64,000 bases of DNA. Source: Amphibalanus amphitrite (Eukaryota > Arthropoda > Thecostraca > Balanomorpha > Balanidae). The stretch is taken from positions 124,001-188,000 of the forward strand of contig NW_024882323.1 of assembly GCF_019059575.1 (NCBI RefSeq), written 5' to 3'. The position numbers were made by a program, and so were the translations under genes. Below the pieces are notes generated by a model that made no database searches, had not been told where the DNA came from, and saw only the letters and a program-made list of their open reading frames with translations. Numbering within the stretch: the stretch's first letter is position 1; each line of letters starts with the position of its first letter. Positions 11,838 to 22,314 of the stretch are shown here, in pieces.

Positions 11838-12638
11838 ATGTCTTGGTCAATGGTAAGGCATCAGCCGACAACTACTCAGCCGCCTCCCTTGGGATCAGCC
11901 TACCTCTCTTCTAACCAGACCGCCTTCAAAGAATCTCGAGGCTTTGGCCTCTCACCGCTGCTACCACCGACCGCCATCGCTGGATGTCCGCGGGGTCTTG
12001 AACCAGTCATCGTCGCCGAAGAGTTGGCCATCGACCGCCTCGTTGAATACGAGTACCTAATTCGAACCGCCTCGGGGCAAATCCTCTTCAGCGCGTCTAT
12101 TGACGTGGCCTTTTGCAATTTCTGCGGGTTGGTCAACCTCTGTGGAGACGGCCCGGCGTATCGACTTGTTGTCGAAGACCTCGAGAAGAGAGAAGTCCTC
12201 ACGTTGTCTCCGCCAGAAACAAGCCGTTATGGCGCCTTGACGAGCTGTTTACAATGTCTAGAAGAGTATGATGTAACTGCCGGAGGAGGATTACATATAG
12301 GTGCTGTTACTGAAGAACCCGGCTGCTTCAGTTTCCAGACAAAGATCGGCGTGCGAAGCGCAGACGGTGATGCGAAGCTCTTCATCACGGGACCGGACTG
12401 CAGTTCCGGGTGGTGCTGCTGCTCGGATGTTATCTTGCCCGTGGTTGGAGGCGATGGCCAGCGGGTAGGTTCGGTGACAAATGTTTGGAGAGGATGTGTG
12501 AAGGAGACTTGCAGTAGAGGTAAGGTGTACCGGGTGAAGTTTCCGTCGGGTCTCGATCCGATCACCAAAGCGACCTTGTTTGGGGCAGTTTTCGTGGCGG
12601 GCCACACGTTCTTTGAGAGCAACGAAGAGAATGTGTAA
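11838..12638 (+). CDS. phospholipid scramblase family protein, copy 2
   Basis: 266 aa, single exon, CACCATG start context. The domain order is as in copy 1: Pro-rich N-terminus, CPRGLEPVIVAEEL, a Cys-containing segment (here CNFCGLVNLCG instead of CNCCGIRLCG), LEKREVLTLSPP, SGWCCCSD, and a C-terminal hydrophobic segment with HTFFES. The 5' half is nearly the same as copies 3 and 4, and the 3' half is nearly the same as copies 1 and 3. This is the cleanest copy of the array and is probably functional. It likely acts at membranes; substrate and tissue cannot be read from sequence. Confidence 0.9.
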   Translation: MSWSMVRHQPTTTQPPPLGSAYLSSNQTAFKESRGFGLSPLLPPTAIAGCPRGLEPVIVAEELAIDRLVEYEYLIRTASGQILFSASIDVAFCNFCGLVNLCGDGPAYRLVVEDLEKREVLTLSPPETSRYGALTSCLQCLEEYDVTAGGGLHIGAVTEEPGCFSFQTKIGVRSADGDAKLFITGPDCSSGWCCCSDVILPVVGGDGQRVGSVTNVWRGCVKETCSRGKVYRVKFPSGLDPITKATLFGAVFVAGHTFFESNEENV

Positions 12639-13041
12639 GATGAAACTGGATAACAGTTTGTGGTGGTGATGTGTCCCTTGTGATCAGTGTTGGGTAGTTG
12701 TGTTAAGATAAATGTGGTATACATACATACCGTGAAGACCTAAGACATTAAATGTTCACGGAATGGTTTCGCGGGTGGAGATAGTGTGAAAAGTCGACAC
12801 CAAAAACAAATGTGATGCTTAGGCATGTCGTTAGACCGAGAGCTTTAACGGAACACTGCTGCTCAGCTTAGGACTCTTCAGTCTTCACTCTTCATGCACG
12901 CGAATGTGTGTTCAGTCCACGTGGCTTTACTGAAGTCTCCTCGCATGATTTTCGTTCAGAGAGCCCCGAGCATTTTATGAGTTCTACCGTTAGGTACTTA
13001 TGATCGTCCCTTCTTTTTCAAACTATAAAATTAGATGCGTA

Positions 13042-13047
13042 AATAAA
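13042..13047 (+). promoter_or_regulatory. candidate poly(A) signal, scramblase copy 2
   Basis: AATAAA about 400 bases after the stop codon, conserved in copy 3 at the same relative place. Confidence 0.55.
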
Positions 13048-15277
13048 AGCAGAGGGATGTGTGATCTAGAGATGTGTCATCGCAGTATGACAATATTATC
13101 TTTGTTCTAGCCGGCAGTACGTTGCTTGAATTGTTCAACGAATGTTGGGTCTGCTGTTGCATGCACAATGCACATCTAGTGGATGTTGATGCTTGTTAAG
13201 TTGATGTGCTATAATCGATAATTATCAAAACCCTATTTACCTTTGAACATGAAATTGATGAATGAGAAAAGCACCAGTTCTTCGAGGGTGTAGGAACCCA
13301 TCAGATGACTTTATGAGGGTCATGTCCATATTATATTATTAGGTACGCTCACAATTGCACTAAGTTGGATCTATCAAGCGCTGAACAAGACGCCTGCCAC
13401 AATACATATCGAGCAGTACCAAATTTTAGCATAGGCATGGTCGGTAACTGAGGTCAAGCAATAAAAAAGGGTTTATATTCAATCCGATTGATCTCAGACA
13501 ACCAAACACCGGATTATAAAATTGCGCCACACTTATTAGTTCCCGCAAATGGACCGATGAATGAGACGAGCATCTTCGACTATGCCAGAATACCTTGGTG
13601 GCTTCACTTTTGTTCGCCATGTGCTGACTCGCCATCACCCCTCCCGCACTCCTTTCCGTCATTCAGCACTTTCACCATGACAAGCAACTCAAGACAAACA
13701 GCCAGTGACTCGGCAAGAAGGCCAGCCGCAATCGACTCAACAGTACCTAGAGATAATACACGGATTACACAAGGACACTCTGGCAATGATAATACACAGT
13801 AGAGTAGAATTAGCTCAATAAACCGTCTTGGTGACACGGCGCTTTGGATTTGTTAAACGGTGGCTTTCTTAACCGGAGAATTATTTTCACTAAAAAAAAG
13901 TGTATCACAGCAGGACCAGAACGTTCCGTTCCCCTTGCAATGGGGAAGACGTGACTGCAAACTGCCGGAAACTTCCACTTTGTGGCTTTATCAAGCAGAG
14001 AAGCTGGATTTTTAAACCTTAATGAACGAGCTTTTTGCAGAAAATTCGTGAACAGCTCAAGTGGCCACAATAAGTGGCTGGACTTATTTTCGGAGGATTT
14101 ATCGAGCGGATTCTACGGTATAATACTGAACGAGGCCGGTGTACTCAAATCATTTTTTAAGACCGAGGTCCTTACTGAATTTTCGAACAAAGCCGAAGAC
14201 CGAGTCCGAAAATCAGTAAGGACTGAGGTCTGGAAAATTCATCTCCCGTCTCCGGCCGGGTTTCCGTTACATCAGTTTTCTATGTACGATGTCTGTCCGT
14301 GTGTGGAGTGCTCCCGTTCGAACGTAAAAAAGAAGCAAGCATGCTATGGTCGTCAGTCGGATATAGTTTTTACATGTTGATATTAGAAAAAAAGGCATCA
14401 CCCTACGATATATATTATAGAAGCTTATTTCAGTTTATAACATAAACGCATCAGTCTCCACAACAGACTTAGCAGTGATATTGCATTTCATTTTATTCGC
14501 CTGACACCCCTTGCTAATAAAATTACGCGACATCATATCGATGCGGTGTTCAATGTCATCACGAGACTGACTGCGGACCATTCTCTTACTACCGGCTACT
14601 ACTTACTGTCTACAGACTTCAATGCATGTTATGCTATCACGTGCCAGTTGCCATCTCAGTCTGTTGCGATGCGACGTCCCGCTATCACCGTTGCTCGGAG
14701 CGAAACCGTGATGCAATCGGCTGCATGACCTTGGTCTGACCCAACGGCGCCAGCGCTGCATCGGCGCCGACGATGCTCCGTCCCCAGCGACGCCATTGTG
14801 TTGCATGTTGGTCAGTTTGGGTGTGGTGTCGGGGGTAAACGGTCTTGGACGTTGGCGGACTGTGAGCAGATTGCGGTGATTCAAGATTAATTTACTACTC
14901 TACTTTACTACTCTATTACTTTCCTACGGTAGTGATTGGCAGCCGACAGAATATGGAAAGCCATACGAGTTTGGGAAATAACTGAAACAATGTGATCGTG
15001 CCTATAAACTGTGGACTCCATATACTCCATAGACATAGGACATAGAAGAAAGTCAAGCAGTCTACACACAATGCCCTATAGAAAACTACGGTGGTTTCGA
15101 GAGTTCAAGTAACCTAACCTACTGCGTCAGCAGCGTCTACCCTGACCAGTGACCACCCCTTTGATTCTCCTGGGTGGTTAGACAGTCATCCAGGCAGACC
15201 TTGGTGGATACCAGATTCCAAATTACCCTGATTCATCGTCCTGAACGTGTCTTCACCCGCCTACTTCAACGTCCACC

Positions 15278-16078
15278 ATGTCTTGGTCAATGGTAAGGCA
15301 TCAGCCGACAACTACTCAGCCGCCTCCCTTGGGATCAGCCTACCTCTCTTCTAACCAGACCGCCTTCAAAGAATCTCGAGGCTTTGGCCTCTCACCGCTG
15401 CTACCACCGACCACAATCGCCGGGTGTCCGCGAGGTCTTGAGCCGGTCATTGTCGCCGAAGAGTTGACTATCGACCGCCTCGCTGAATACGAGTACCTAA
15501 TTCGAACCGCCTCGGGGCAAATCCTCTTCAGCGCGTCTATTGACGTGGCCTTTTGCAATTTCTGCGGGTTGTTCAACCTCTGTGGAGATGGCCCGGCGTA
15601 TCGACTTGCCGTCGAAGACCTCGAGAAGAGAGAAGTCCTCACGTTGTCTCCGCCAGAAACAAGCCGTTATGGCGCCTTGACGAGCTGTTTACAATGTCTA
15701 GAAGAGTATGATGTAACTGCGGGGGGAGGTTTACATATAGGTGCTGTTACTGAAGAACCTGGCTGCTTCAGTTTCCAGACAAAGATCGGCGTGCGAAGCG
15801 CAGACGGTGATGCGAAGCTCTTCATCACGGGACCAGACTGCAGTTCCGGGTGGTGATGCTGCTCGGATGTTATCTTGCCCGTGGTTGGAGGCGATGGCCA
15901 GCGGGTAGGTTCGGTGACAAATGTTTGGAGAGGATGTATGAAGGAGACTTGCAGTAGGGGTAAGGTGTACCGGGTGAAGTTCCCGTCGGGTCTCGATCCG
16001 ATCACCAAAGCGACCTTGTTTGGGGCAGTTTTCGTGGCGGGCCACACGTTCTTTGAGAGCAACGAAGAGAATGTGTAA
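15278..16078 (+). pseudogene. phospholipid scramblase copy 3, full length but with an in-frame TGA at a Cys codon
   Basis: The frame matches copy 2 from the CACCATG start to the same stop, except that codon 193 (15854-15856) is TGA where copies 1 and 2 have TGC (first Cys of the SGWCCCSD cluster). The rest of the frame is open and nearly identical to copies 1 and 2, so the change is recent or tolerated. Likely readings are a fresh nonsense allele giving a 192-aa product without the C-terminal membrane segment, or, less likely, Sec insertion, since TGA replaces Cys. No SECIS element was recognised by eye. A short tract at about 15406-15445 carries copy-1-specific bases, a sign of gene conversion. 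Confidence 0.8.
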
Positions 16079-16463
16079 GATGAAACTGGATAACAGTTTG
16101 TGGTGGTGATGTGTCCCTTGTGATCAGTGTTGGGTAGTTGTGTTAAGATAAATGTGGTATACCGTGAAGACCTAAGACATTGGGCGTTCGCGGAATGGTT
16201 TCGCCGGTGGGGATAGTGTGAAAGATCTACACCAAAAGCAAATGTGATGCTTTGGCATGTCTTAGACCGAGAGCTTTAACGGAACACTGCTGTTCAGCTT
16301 CAGACTCTTCAGTCTTCATGCACGCGCAGGTGTGTTCAGTCCACATCGCTTTACTGAAGAGTCTCCTCGCATGAGTTTCGTTCAGAGAGCCACTAGCATT
16401 TTATGAGTTCTACCGTCCCTTATGATTGTACTTTCTTTTTCGAACTATAAAATTAGATGCATA

Positions 16464-16469
16464 AATAAA
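16464..16469 (+). promoter_or_regulatory. candidate poly(A) signal, scramblase copy 3
   Basis: AATAAA about 390 bases after the terminal stop, conserved with copy 2. Confidence 0.5.
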
Positions 16470-17218
16470 AGCAGAGGGATGTGTGATCTAGAGATGTGTC
16501 ATCGCAGTATGACAATATTATCTTTGTTCTAGCCGGCAGTACCTACGTTGCTTGAAATGTTCAACGAATGTTGGGTCTGCTGTTGCATGCACATCTAGTG
16601 GATGTTGATGCTTGTTAAGTTGATGTGCTATAATCGATAATTATCAAAACCCTAATTACCTTTGAACATGAAATTGATGAATGAGAAAACCACCAGTTCT
16701 TCGAGGGTGTAGGAACCCATCAGATGACTTTATGAGGGTCATGTCCATAGTATTAGGTACGCTCACAATTGCACTAAGTTGGGTCTATCAAGCGCTGATC
16801 AAGACGCCTGTCACAATACATATCGAATTCGAGCAGTACCAAATTTTAGCATAAGCATGGTCGGTAACTGAGGTCAAGCAATAAAAAAAGGGTTTATATT
16901 CAATCCGATTGATCTCAGACAACCAAACAACGGATTATAAAATTGCGCCACATTTATTAGTTCCCACAAATGAACCGATGAGACCTGAGCACCTTCCACT
17001 ATGCCAGAAATCAGAATAGCTTGGTGGCTTCACTTTTGTTCACCATGTGCTGACTCACCATCACCCCTCCCGCACTCCTTTCCGTCATTCAGCACTTTCA
17101 CCATGACAAGCAACTCAAGACAGACAGCTAGTGACTCAGTACGAAGACCAGCTACAATCGACTCAACGGTAGAGAGAATAAACAGAATACACAAGGACAC
17201 CCTGACAATGGTGGGTAC

Positions 17219-18113
17219 TAGGGGAAGTTGGGGCAATGCCGGAGTTGGGGCAAAGCCGAAATTCGAGATATTTCGAAAACCGTAAAACATGGATGCCACC
17301 TGTCAGTGATGCTCTGAAGCTTAAGTGACTACAATTATCGCATGTTTGTTAAGAGTCGTCATTCGGAATACTTCGACTGTGAGGGCGCCAAGAGCGTTTT
17401 CAAGGTACGTTTCCCTTGTACTACATGCGCCTTTGAAGCTGCATTTTTTACTCATTATGCTACCGTTTGTCTGGCCAATTCGGTCAAGTAATCTTTAGCA
17501 TGTCTTTGCATAAGTGTGCTGCCTATTTGAAATTTATACAGCACGTTGAAAAGTTATGGGCCTGCAAATGAAAGTATGGCTGGCTGGGGTAATGCCGAAA
17601 ACGTGCGATTACGCACGTGTTAAAAGCACGCTACGTGGACTTTACTGCTGTAGAATAGCAACGCGTATTTTTAGTCACACAAATTACACTTTCAACCGAC
17701 ACAACGGCCTGTTACCTATAAGGAATGATTTACCTGGCATTTTCTTATTATATCACACAATTATAACTTCCAGTGTGCACCGCGTCCTCAAGCTCTTGAA
17801 ACGTGTGTCAGCTTTGATGAATTCTGGATAAAGTTTGAGATAAAATGGCAAAACATCAATGTCGGCATTCCCCGTAGATCATTTCTCCCATTTTCGGCTT
17901 TCCCCGCAGTCCGGGGCAACGCCGAAAAAGTCACTTCTTTGATATTTTTAGTTTGTGCGCTTAACGGTATGCGAATTCATCAAATGCGCCTGGTATGTTT
18001 GAAAGGCAAAAGACTGGCCTCTCGAATGATGCCAACAAGAATAGCGTATGTTGTCTACCTTGCGTGCTACGGGCGTCAGAAAAAAGTCTTCGGCGTTCCC
18101 CCAACTTCCCCTA
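17219..18113. mobile_element. TA-flanked non-autonomous element with GGGGAAGTTGGGGC termini
   Basis: About 890 bp with inverted ends: GGGGAAGTTGGGGCAATGCC on the left and its imperfect complement (CCCCCAACTTCCCC) on the right, flanked by TA on both sides. Units 1 and 2 have the uninterrupted sequence, so the insertion and the TA duplication can be read directly. Further GGGGC(A)A...GCCG motifs recur inside the element near both ends. No transposase frame. The TA target suggests Tc1/mariner-type mobilisation. Confidence 0.8.
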
Positions 18114-18172
18114 CACTGTAGAGTAGAATTCGCTCGATAAATGTACCTTGGCGACACGACGTTTTGGATTTG

Positions 18173-18676
18173 TTAAAGGGACTATCCCACCTTCTAAAAT
18201 GTTGTTAAAACCAGTTAAATTGTGCCCGACTTTATAGATTGGATGACCAGGAACACGGTTCTGGCCTTTATCTTTCATTAAACATCTTAGGCTTCCCATA
18301 TTCCAAACACAATCTTTCAAATATGTGACGTCACAGCCCAAAATTACCTCCTTCCCCAGGCCACATTACTGTCATAAAGCTGATTCTTTTTACTCTGTAG
18401 GCACGACAACAAAGTTCAGACCAAGTTTTAAGCGATTTTTCAACGAACAAACCCATTTAAATCAGAATGACTAAACGAGGTGACGTCACACTAACGGTCG
18501 CTCCATGTTGAAGATAGGGCCTTGTACAAGGCCCATTTTCAAATGAAGGGAACGAATTTCTTCAACACCAAGAGGCCGCGGGGGTTGCAACCTAGATAGA
18601 TAGTGGTTTCTGAACCTCGCCGCTAACTTGGCTATCTCAACTCAAACCCCATGTTAAAGGTTAAACAACCCTTTAA
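18173..18676. mobile_element. TTAA-flanked short element (about 496 bp)
   Basis: Flanked by TTAA at 18173-18176 and 18673-18676, with AGGG...CCCT termini. Units 1-3 have the uninterrupted GGATTTGTTAAACGG at this place, so insertion into a TTAA is directly visible. No ORF. It is the only copy seen here and resembles neither family A nor B inside. Confidence 0.75.
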
Positions 18677-20091
18677 ACGGTTGCTTTATTTACCGGGGTC
18701 AGTTATTTTCACGAAAAAAGTGTATCACAGCAGTACCGGTACGTTCCGTTCCCCTTGCAATGGGGAAGACGTGACTGAAAACTGCCGAAAACTTTCACCT
18801 TGTGGCTTCATCAAGCAGAGTAGCTGGATTTTTAAACCTTAATGAACATAAACTTTTATGTAGAAAATCCGTGGACAGCTCAAGTGGCCACAATAAGTGG
18901 CTGGACTTATTTTCCGTGGATTTATCAAGCGGATTCTACGGTATAATACTGAACGAGGCTGGTGTACATAAATCATTTTTTAAGACCGAGGTCCTTACCG
19001 GATTTTCAAACAAAGCCGAAGACCGAGTTCGAAAATCAGAAGGACTGAGGTCTGGAAAATTCATCTCCGGCCGAGTTATAACAGTTTACATACTCTGCAC
19101 GATGTCTGCCCGTGTGTGGAGTGCTCCCGTCCGAAGGCGAAAAAAGCAAGCATGTTCTAGGATTGTAAGTCTGATAGCTTTTGCATGTTAATATTAGAAG
19201 AAAAGACATCACCTTACGATATATATTGTAGAAGCTTATTTCAGTTTATAACATAAACGCGTCAGTCTCCACAACAGACTTAGCAGTGATATTGCATTTC
19301 ATTTTATTCGCCTGACACCCCTTGCGAATAAAATTACGCGACATCAGATCGATGAAGTGTTCGATCTCATCACGAGGCTGACTGCGGACCATTCTCTTAC
19401 TACCGGCTACTACTTACTGTCTAGACTTCAATGCATGTTATGCTATCACTTGCCAGTTGCCATCTCAGTCTGCTGCGATGCGACGCCCGCTATCTCCGTT
19501 GCTCGGAGCGAAACCGTGATGCAATCGGCTGCATGACCTTGGTCTGACCCGACGGCGCCAGCGCCTCATCGGCACCGACGATGCTCCGTCCCCAGCGACG
19601 CAATTGTGTTGCATGTTGGTCAGTTTGGGTGTGGTGTCGGGGGTAAACGGTCTTGGGCGTTGGCGGACTGTGAGCAGATTGCGGTGATTCAAGATTGCTT
19701 CACTTCTCTACTTTACTTCTCTGTTACTTTCCTACGGTAGTGATTGGCAGCCGAGAGAATATGGAAAACGAGTTTGGGAAATAACTGAAACAATGTGATC
19801 GTGCCTATAAACTGTGGACTCCATATACTCCATAGACATAGGACATAGAAGAAAGTCAAGCAGTCTACACACACAATGCCCGGCTATAGAAAACTACGGT
19901 GGTTTCCAGAGTTCAAGTAACCTACTGCGTCAGCAGCGTCTACCTGACCACAGCGTCTACCCTGACCACCCCTGGGATTCTCCTGGGTGGTTAGACAGTC
20001 ATCCAGGCAGACCTTGGTGGATACCGGATTCCAAGATTACCCTGATTCATCATCCTGAACGCATCTTCACCCGCCTACATCAACGTTCACC

Positions 20092-20913
20092 ATGTCTTGG
20101 TCAATGGTAAGGCATCAGCCAACAACTACTCAACCGCCTCCCTTGGGATCAGCCTACCTCTCTTCTAACCAGACCGCCTTCAAAGAATCTCGAGGCTTTG
20201 GGCTCTCACCGCTGCTACCACCGACCGCCATCGCTGGATGTCCGCGGGGTCTTGAACCAGTCATCGTCGCCGAAGAGTTGACCATCGACCGCCTCGCTGA
20301 ATACGAGTACCTAATTCGAACCGCCTCGGGGCAAATCCTCTTCAGCGCGTCTATTGACGTGGCCTTTTGCAATTTCTGCGGGTTGGTCAACCTCTGTGGA
20401 GATGGCCCGGTGTATCGACTTGCCGTCGAAGACCTCGAGAAGAGAGAAGTCCTCGCGTTGTCTACTCCAGAAACAAGCCGTTACGGCACCCTGACGAGAT
20501 GTTTATGTCTAAGAGAATATGATGTCACTGCCGGAGGATTACCGATAGGGGCAGTAACCCAAGAACGAGGCTGCTTCAGATTCGATACAAAGGTTGTTGT
20601 GCGAAGCGCAGACGGTGATACGAAGCTCTTCATCACGGGACCGGACTGCGATTGGGGTTGGTGCTGTCACTGTGGCGCGGATGTTGTCTTGCCCGTGATA
20701 GGCGGCGACGGTCAGAGGGTAGGTTCGGTTACGAAAGTTTATAGAGGCTTTAGGAACGAGGCTCGCAGTAGGACTAAGGTGTACCGCGTCCAGTTCCCGC
20801 CGGGTCTCGATCCGAGCACCAAGGTCACCTTGTTTGGGGCGGCTTTTGTGGCAGGTCATACGTTCTTTGAAAGCAGCGAGGAGAGCACATCAATTTCAAA
20901 CGAAACTGGATAG
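20092..20913 (+). CDS. phospholipid scramblase family protein, copy 4 (mosaic)
   Basis: 273 aa, single exon. Residues 1 to about 120 are nearly identical to copies 2 and 3. From about base 20455 on (TPETSRYGTLTRCLCL...) the sequence diverges by many substitutions and small in-frame length changes, yet keeps the family features: ITGPDCDWGWCCHCGADVVLPV, VGSV, VQFPPGLDPSTKVTLFGAAFVAGHTFFES. The C-terminus is longer (ESTSISNETG). The open frame despite divergence argues for a functional gene. The sharp change in similarity suggests conversion of the 5' half by a neighbour. No AATAAA was found at the position used by copies 2 and 3. Confidence 0.88.
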   Translation: MSWSMVRHQPTTTQPPPLGSAYLSSNQTAFKESRGFGLSPLLPPTAIAGCPRGLEPVIVAEELTIDRLAEYEYLIRTASGQILFSASIDVAFCNFCGLVNLCGDGPVYRLAVEDLEKREVLALSTPETSRYGTLTRCLCLREYDVTAGGLPIGAVTQERGCFRFDTKVVVRSADGDTKLFITGPDCDWGWCCHCGADVVLPVIGGDGQRVGSVTKVYRGFRNEARSRTKVYRVQFPPGLDPSTKVTLFGAAFVAGHTFFESSEESTSISNETG

Positions 20914-22314
20914 AACTTCGTGGCGGTGCCGCGATGATGTGCTTTTTGTGTCAGGTGTTAGGCAGCTGTGTGATGATTAATGTGGCATACCATGAAGACC
21001 TAAAGCATTGAAAATTCACGTAATGATTCCGCCGGCGGGCATAATCTGAGAAAACTAATTTCCGAAGCAAATGTGATGCTTATGCAATATGCATGTCCGT
21101 AGGAGAGCTTTTGACGGAACATTACTGCTCAGCTTTATTCAGCTTCATGTACGAGTATCTGTTTTCAGTTTAGGTACATCGCTTTATTGAAGAGTCCACT
21201 CGTAAAATATCTCATTCGGAGAGCCTCTAGCATTTTAGGAGTCCTACATTCTCATATTGTCCTTTGTTTTCGCAGCTATAAAATAAGATGCCTAAATGGG
21301 AGCAGAGAGATATGGAGGCATTCAATCCAATCATATGTCCTCGCAGTATGACAACGATATGATCTTTTTGTAGCCGGGAGGACGCTGCTTCGAAATTCAA
21401 CAGCTGTTTGCTGTCGTATACTTATTGGACATTTAGTGGATGTTGATGCCTGTAGTGTTTATGCATGTAATCGATGCCAACCAAGGATATAACAGGCTTT
21501 GAACATGAGAATGATGAATAAGACAGAACCAGAGGAAAAAGAGTCTCTGCTCTCGTCAGATCCAAATTTTCTACGATTGTTCATGTTATCATCCGATGGC
21601 TTGACGAAGGACATGTTCCCCAGCATTTTACCTACAATTGCGCATACTAAAATTGGATCACCTCCATACGAATCCACAACAAAATCCGTTGGACTGTGGA
21701 CATAAGAAAATTTCGCCACCAGCTGGGTTGGTTTCTCACTAGGTCAAACAATAACAAAGTTTGCATTTGATCGAACTGACTTCTACGACAGCCAAACACC
21801 GGGTTATAAAATTGTGCCACGTTTATTAGTCCCACGAATGAACTGATGAGACCAGTACACACCATAGCTTCATGGCTGCATCATTGTTCGTCATGCGCTG
21901 ACTCACTAGCTGCCATTACCCTTCTGTACCCCTTTTGCCAGTCAGCATCATCATCATGACAAGCAAGACTCAGGTAGACGGCTATTGACTCAGTACGAGG
22001 GTCAGTCACAATGGACTCAAGAAAATACACAGAATATACACAAAGACACCGTGACAATGCCAGTACAGGAAAGGAGTACGTAACAGTCAAACGCCAACGA
22101 CATCAAATACCGGCAAACACTTTCTGGTCTAAGCATAGGGCGTTTCAAAGATGTGCTCAGCATCTAGCTTCATGATCATGCTATTTATTAGGACAATCTC
22201 TTTGTAAGCTGATTGACGCACCAAAAGTACAACACGTGCAGGGCTTGGTAAGTAAACGAGGCCCTCAGTACGTCCAACCCACGAGCCAAATTTTGTTCAG
22301 CCATTAGCATTCTT

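Larger units (their letters stand above)
10381..13799 (+). repeat. scramblase tandem unit 2 (about 3.4 kb)
   Basis: Begins at the anchor TAGAGTAGAATTAGCTC, which recurs at 13800 and 18119. The first kilobase is conserved noncoding sequence including a GACCGAGGTC... inverted stretch near 10755. An upstream block with an E-box (CACGTG near 11222), the scramblase gene and a 1.1-kb 3' flank follow. Apart from the scramblase gene nothing coding is recognised. Confidence 0.8.
13800..18118 (+). repeat. scramblase tandem unit 3 (about 3.4 kb plus an insertion)
   Basis: Starts at the TAGAGTAGAATTAGCTC anchor. Without the element at 17219-18113 its length equals unit 2 closely. A 132-codon frame at 13982-14380 and a related 129-codon frame in unit 4 (18802-19191) overlap conserved noncoding sequence. 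They show in-frame and out-of-frame differences alike and are not called as genes. Confidence 0.8.
18119..22085 (+). repeat. scramblase tandem unit 4 (most diverged, with an insertion)
   Basis: Starts at the TAGAGTAGAATT anchor. The 5' part is close to units 2 and 3. From the middle of the gene onward it is clearly more diverged, and its 3' flank remains alignable to about 22.09 kb (for example the ACCGGGTTATAAAATTGTGCC stretch near 21797). The E-box CACGTG of the other units reads CACTTG here (19446). This is the right edge of the array. Confidence 0.75.

Noticed and set aside
13982-14380. 132-codon frame in scramblase unit 3 with a 129-codon relative at 18802-19191
   Set aside because: Overlaps conserved noncoding unit sequence; the related stretch in unit 2 has no comparable open frame and differences do not favour coding.
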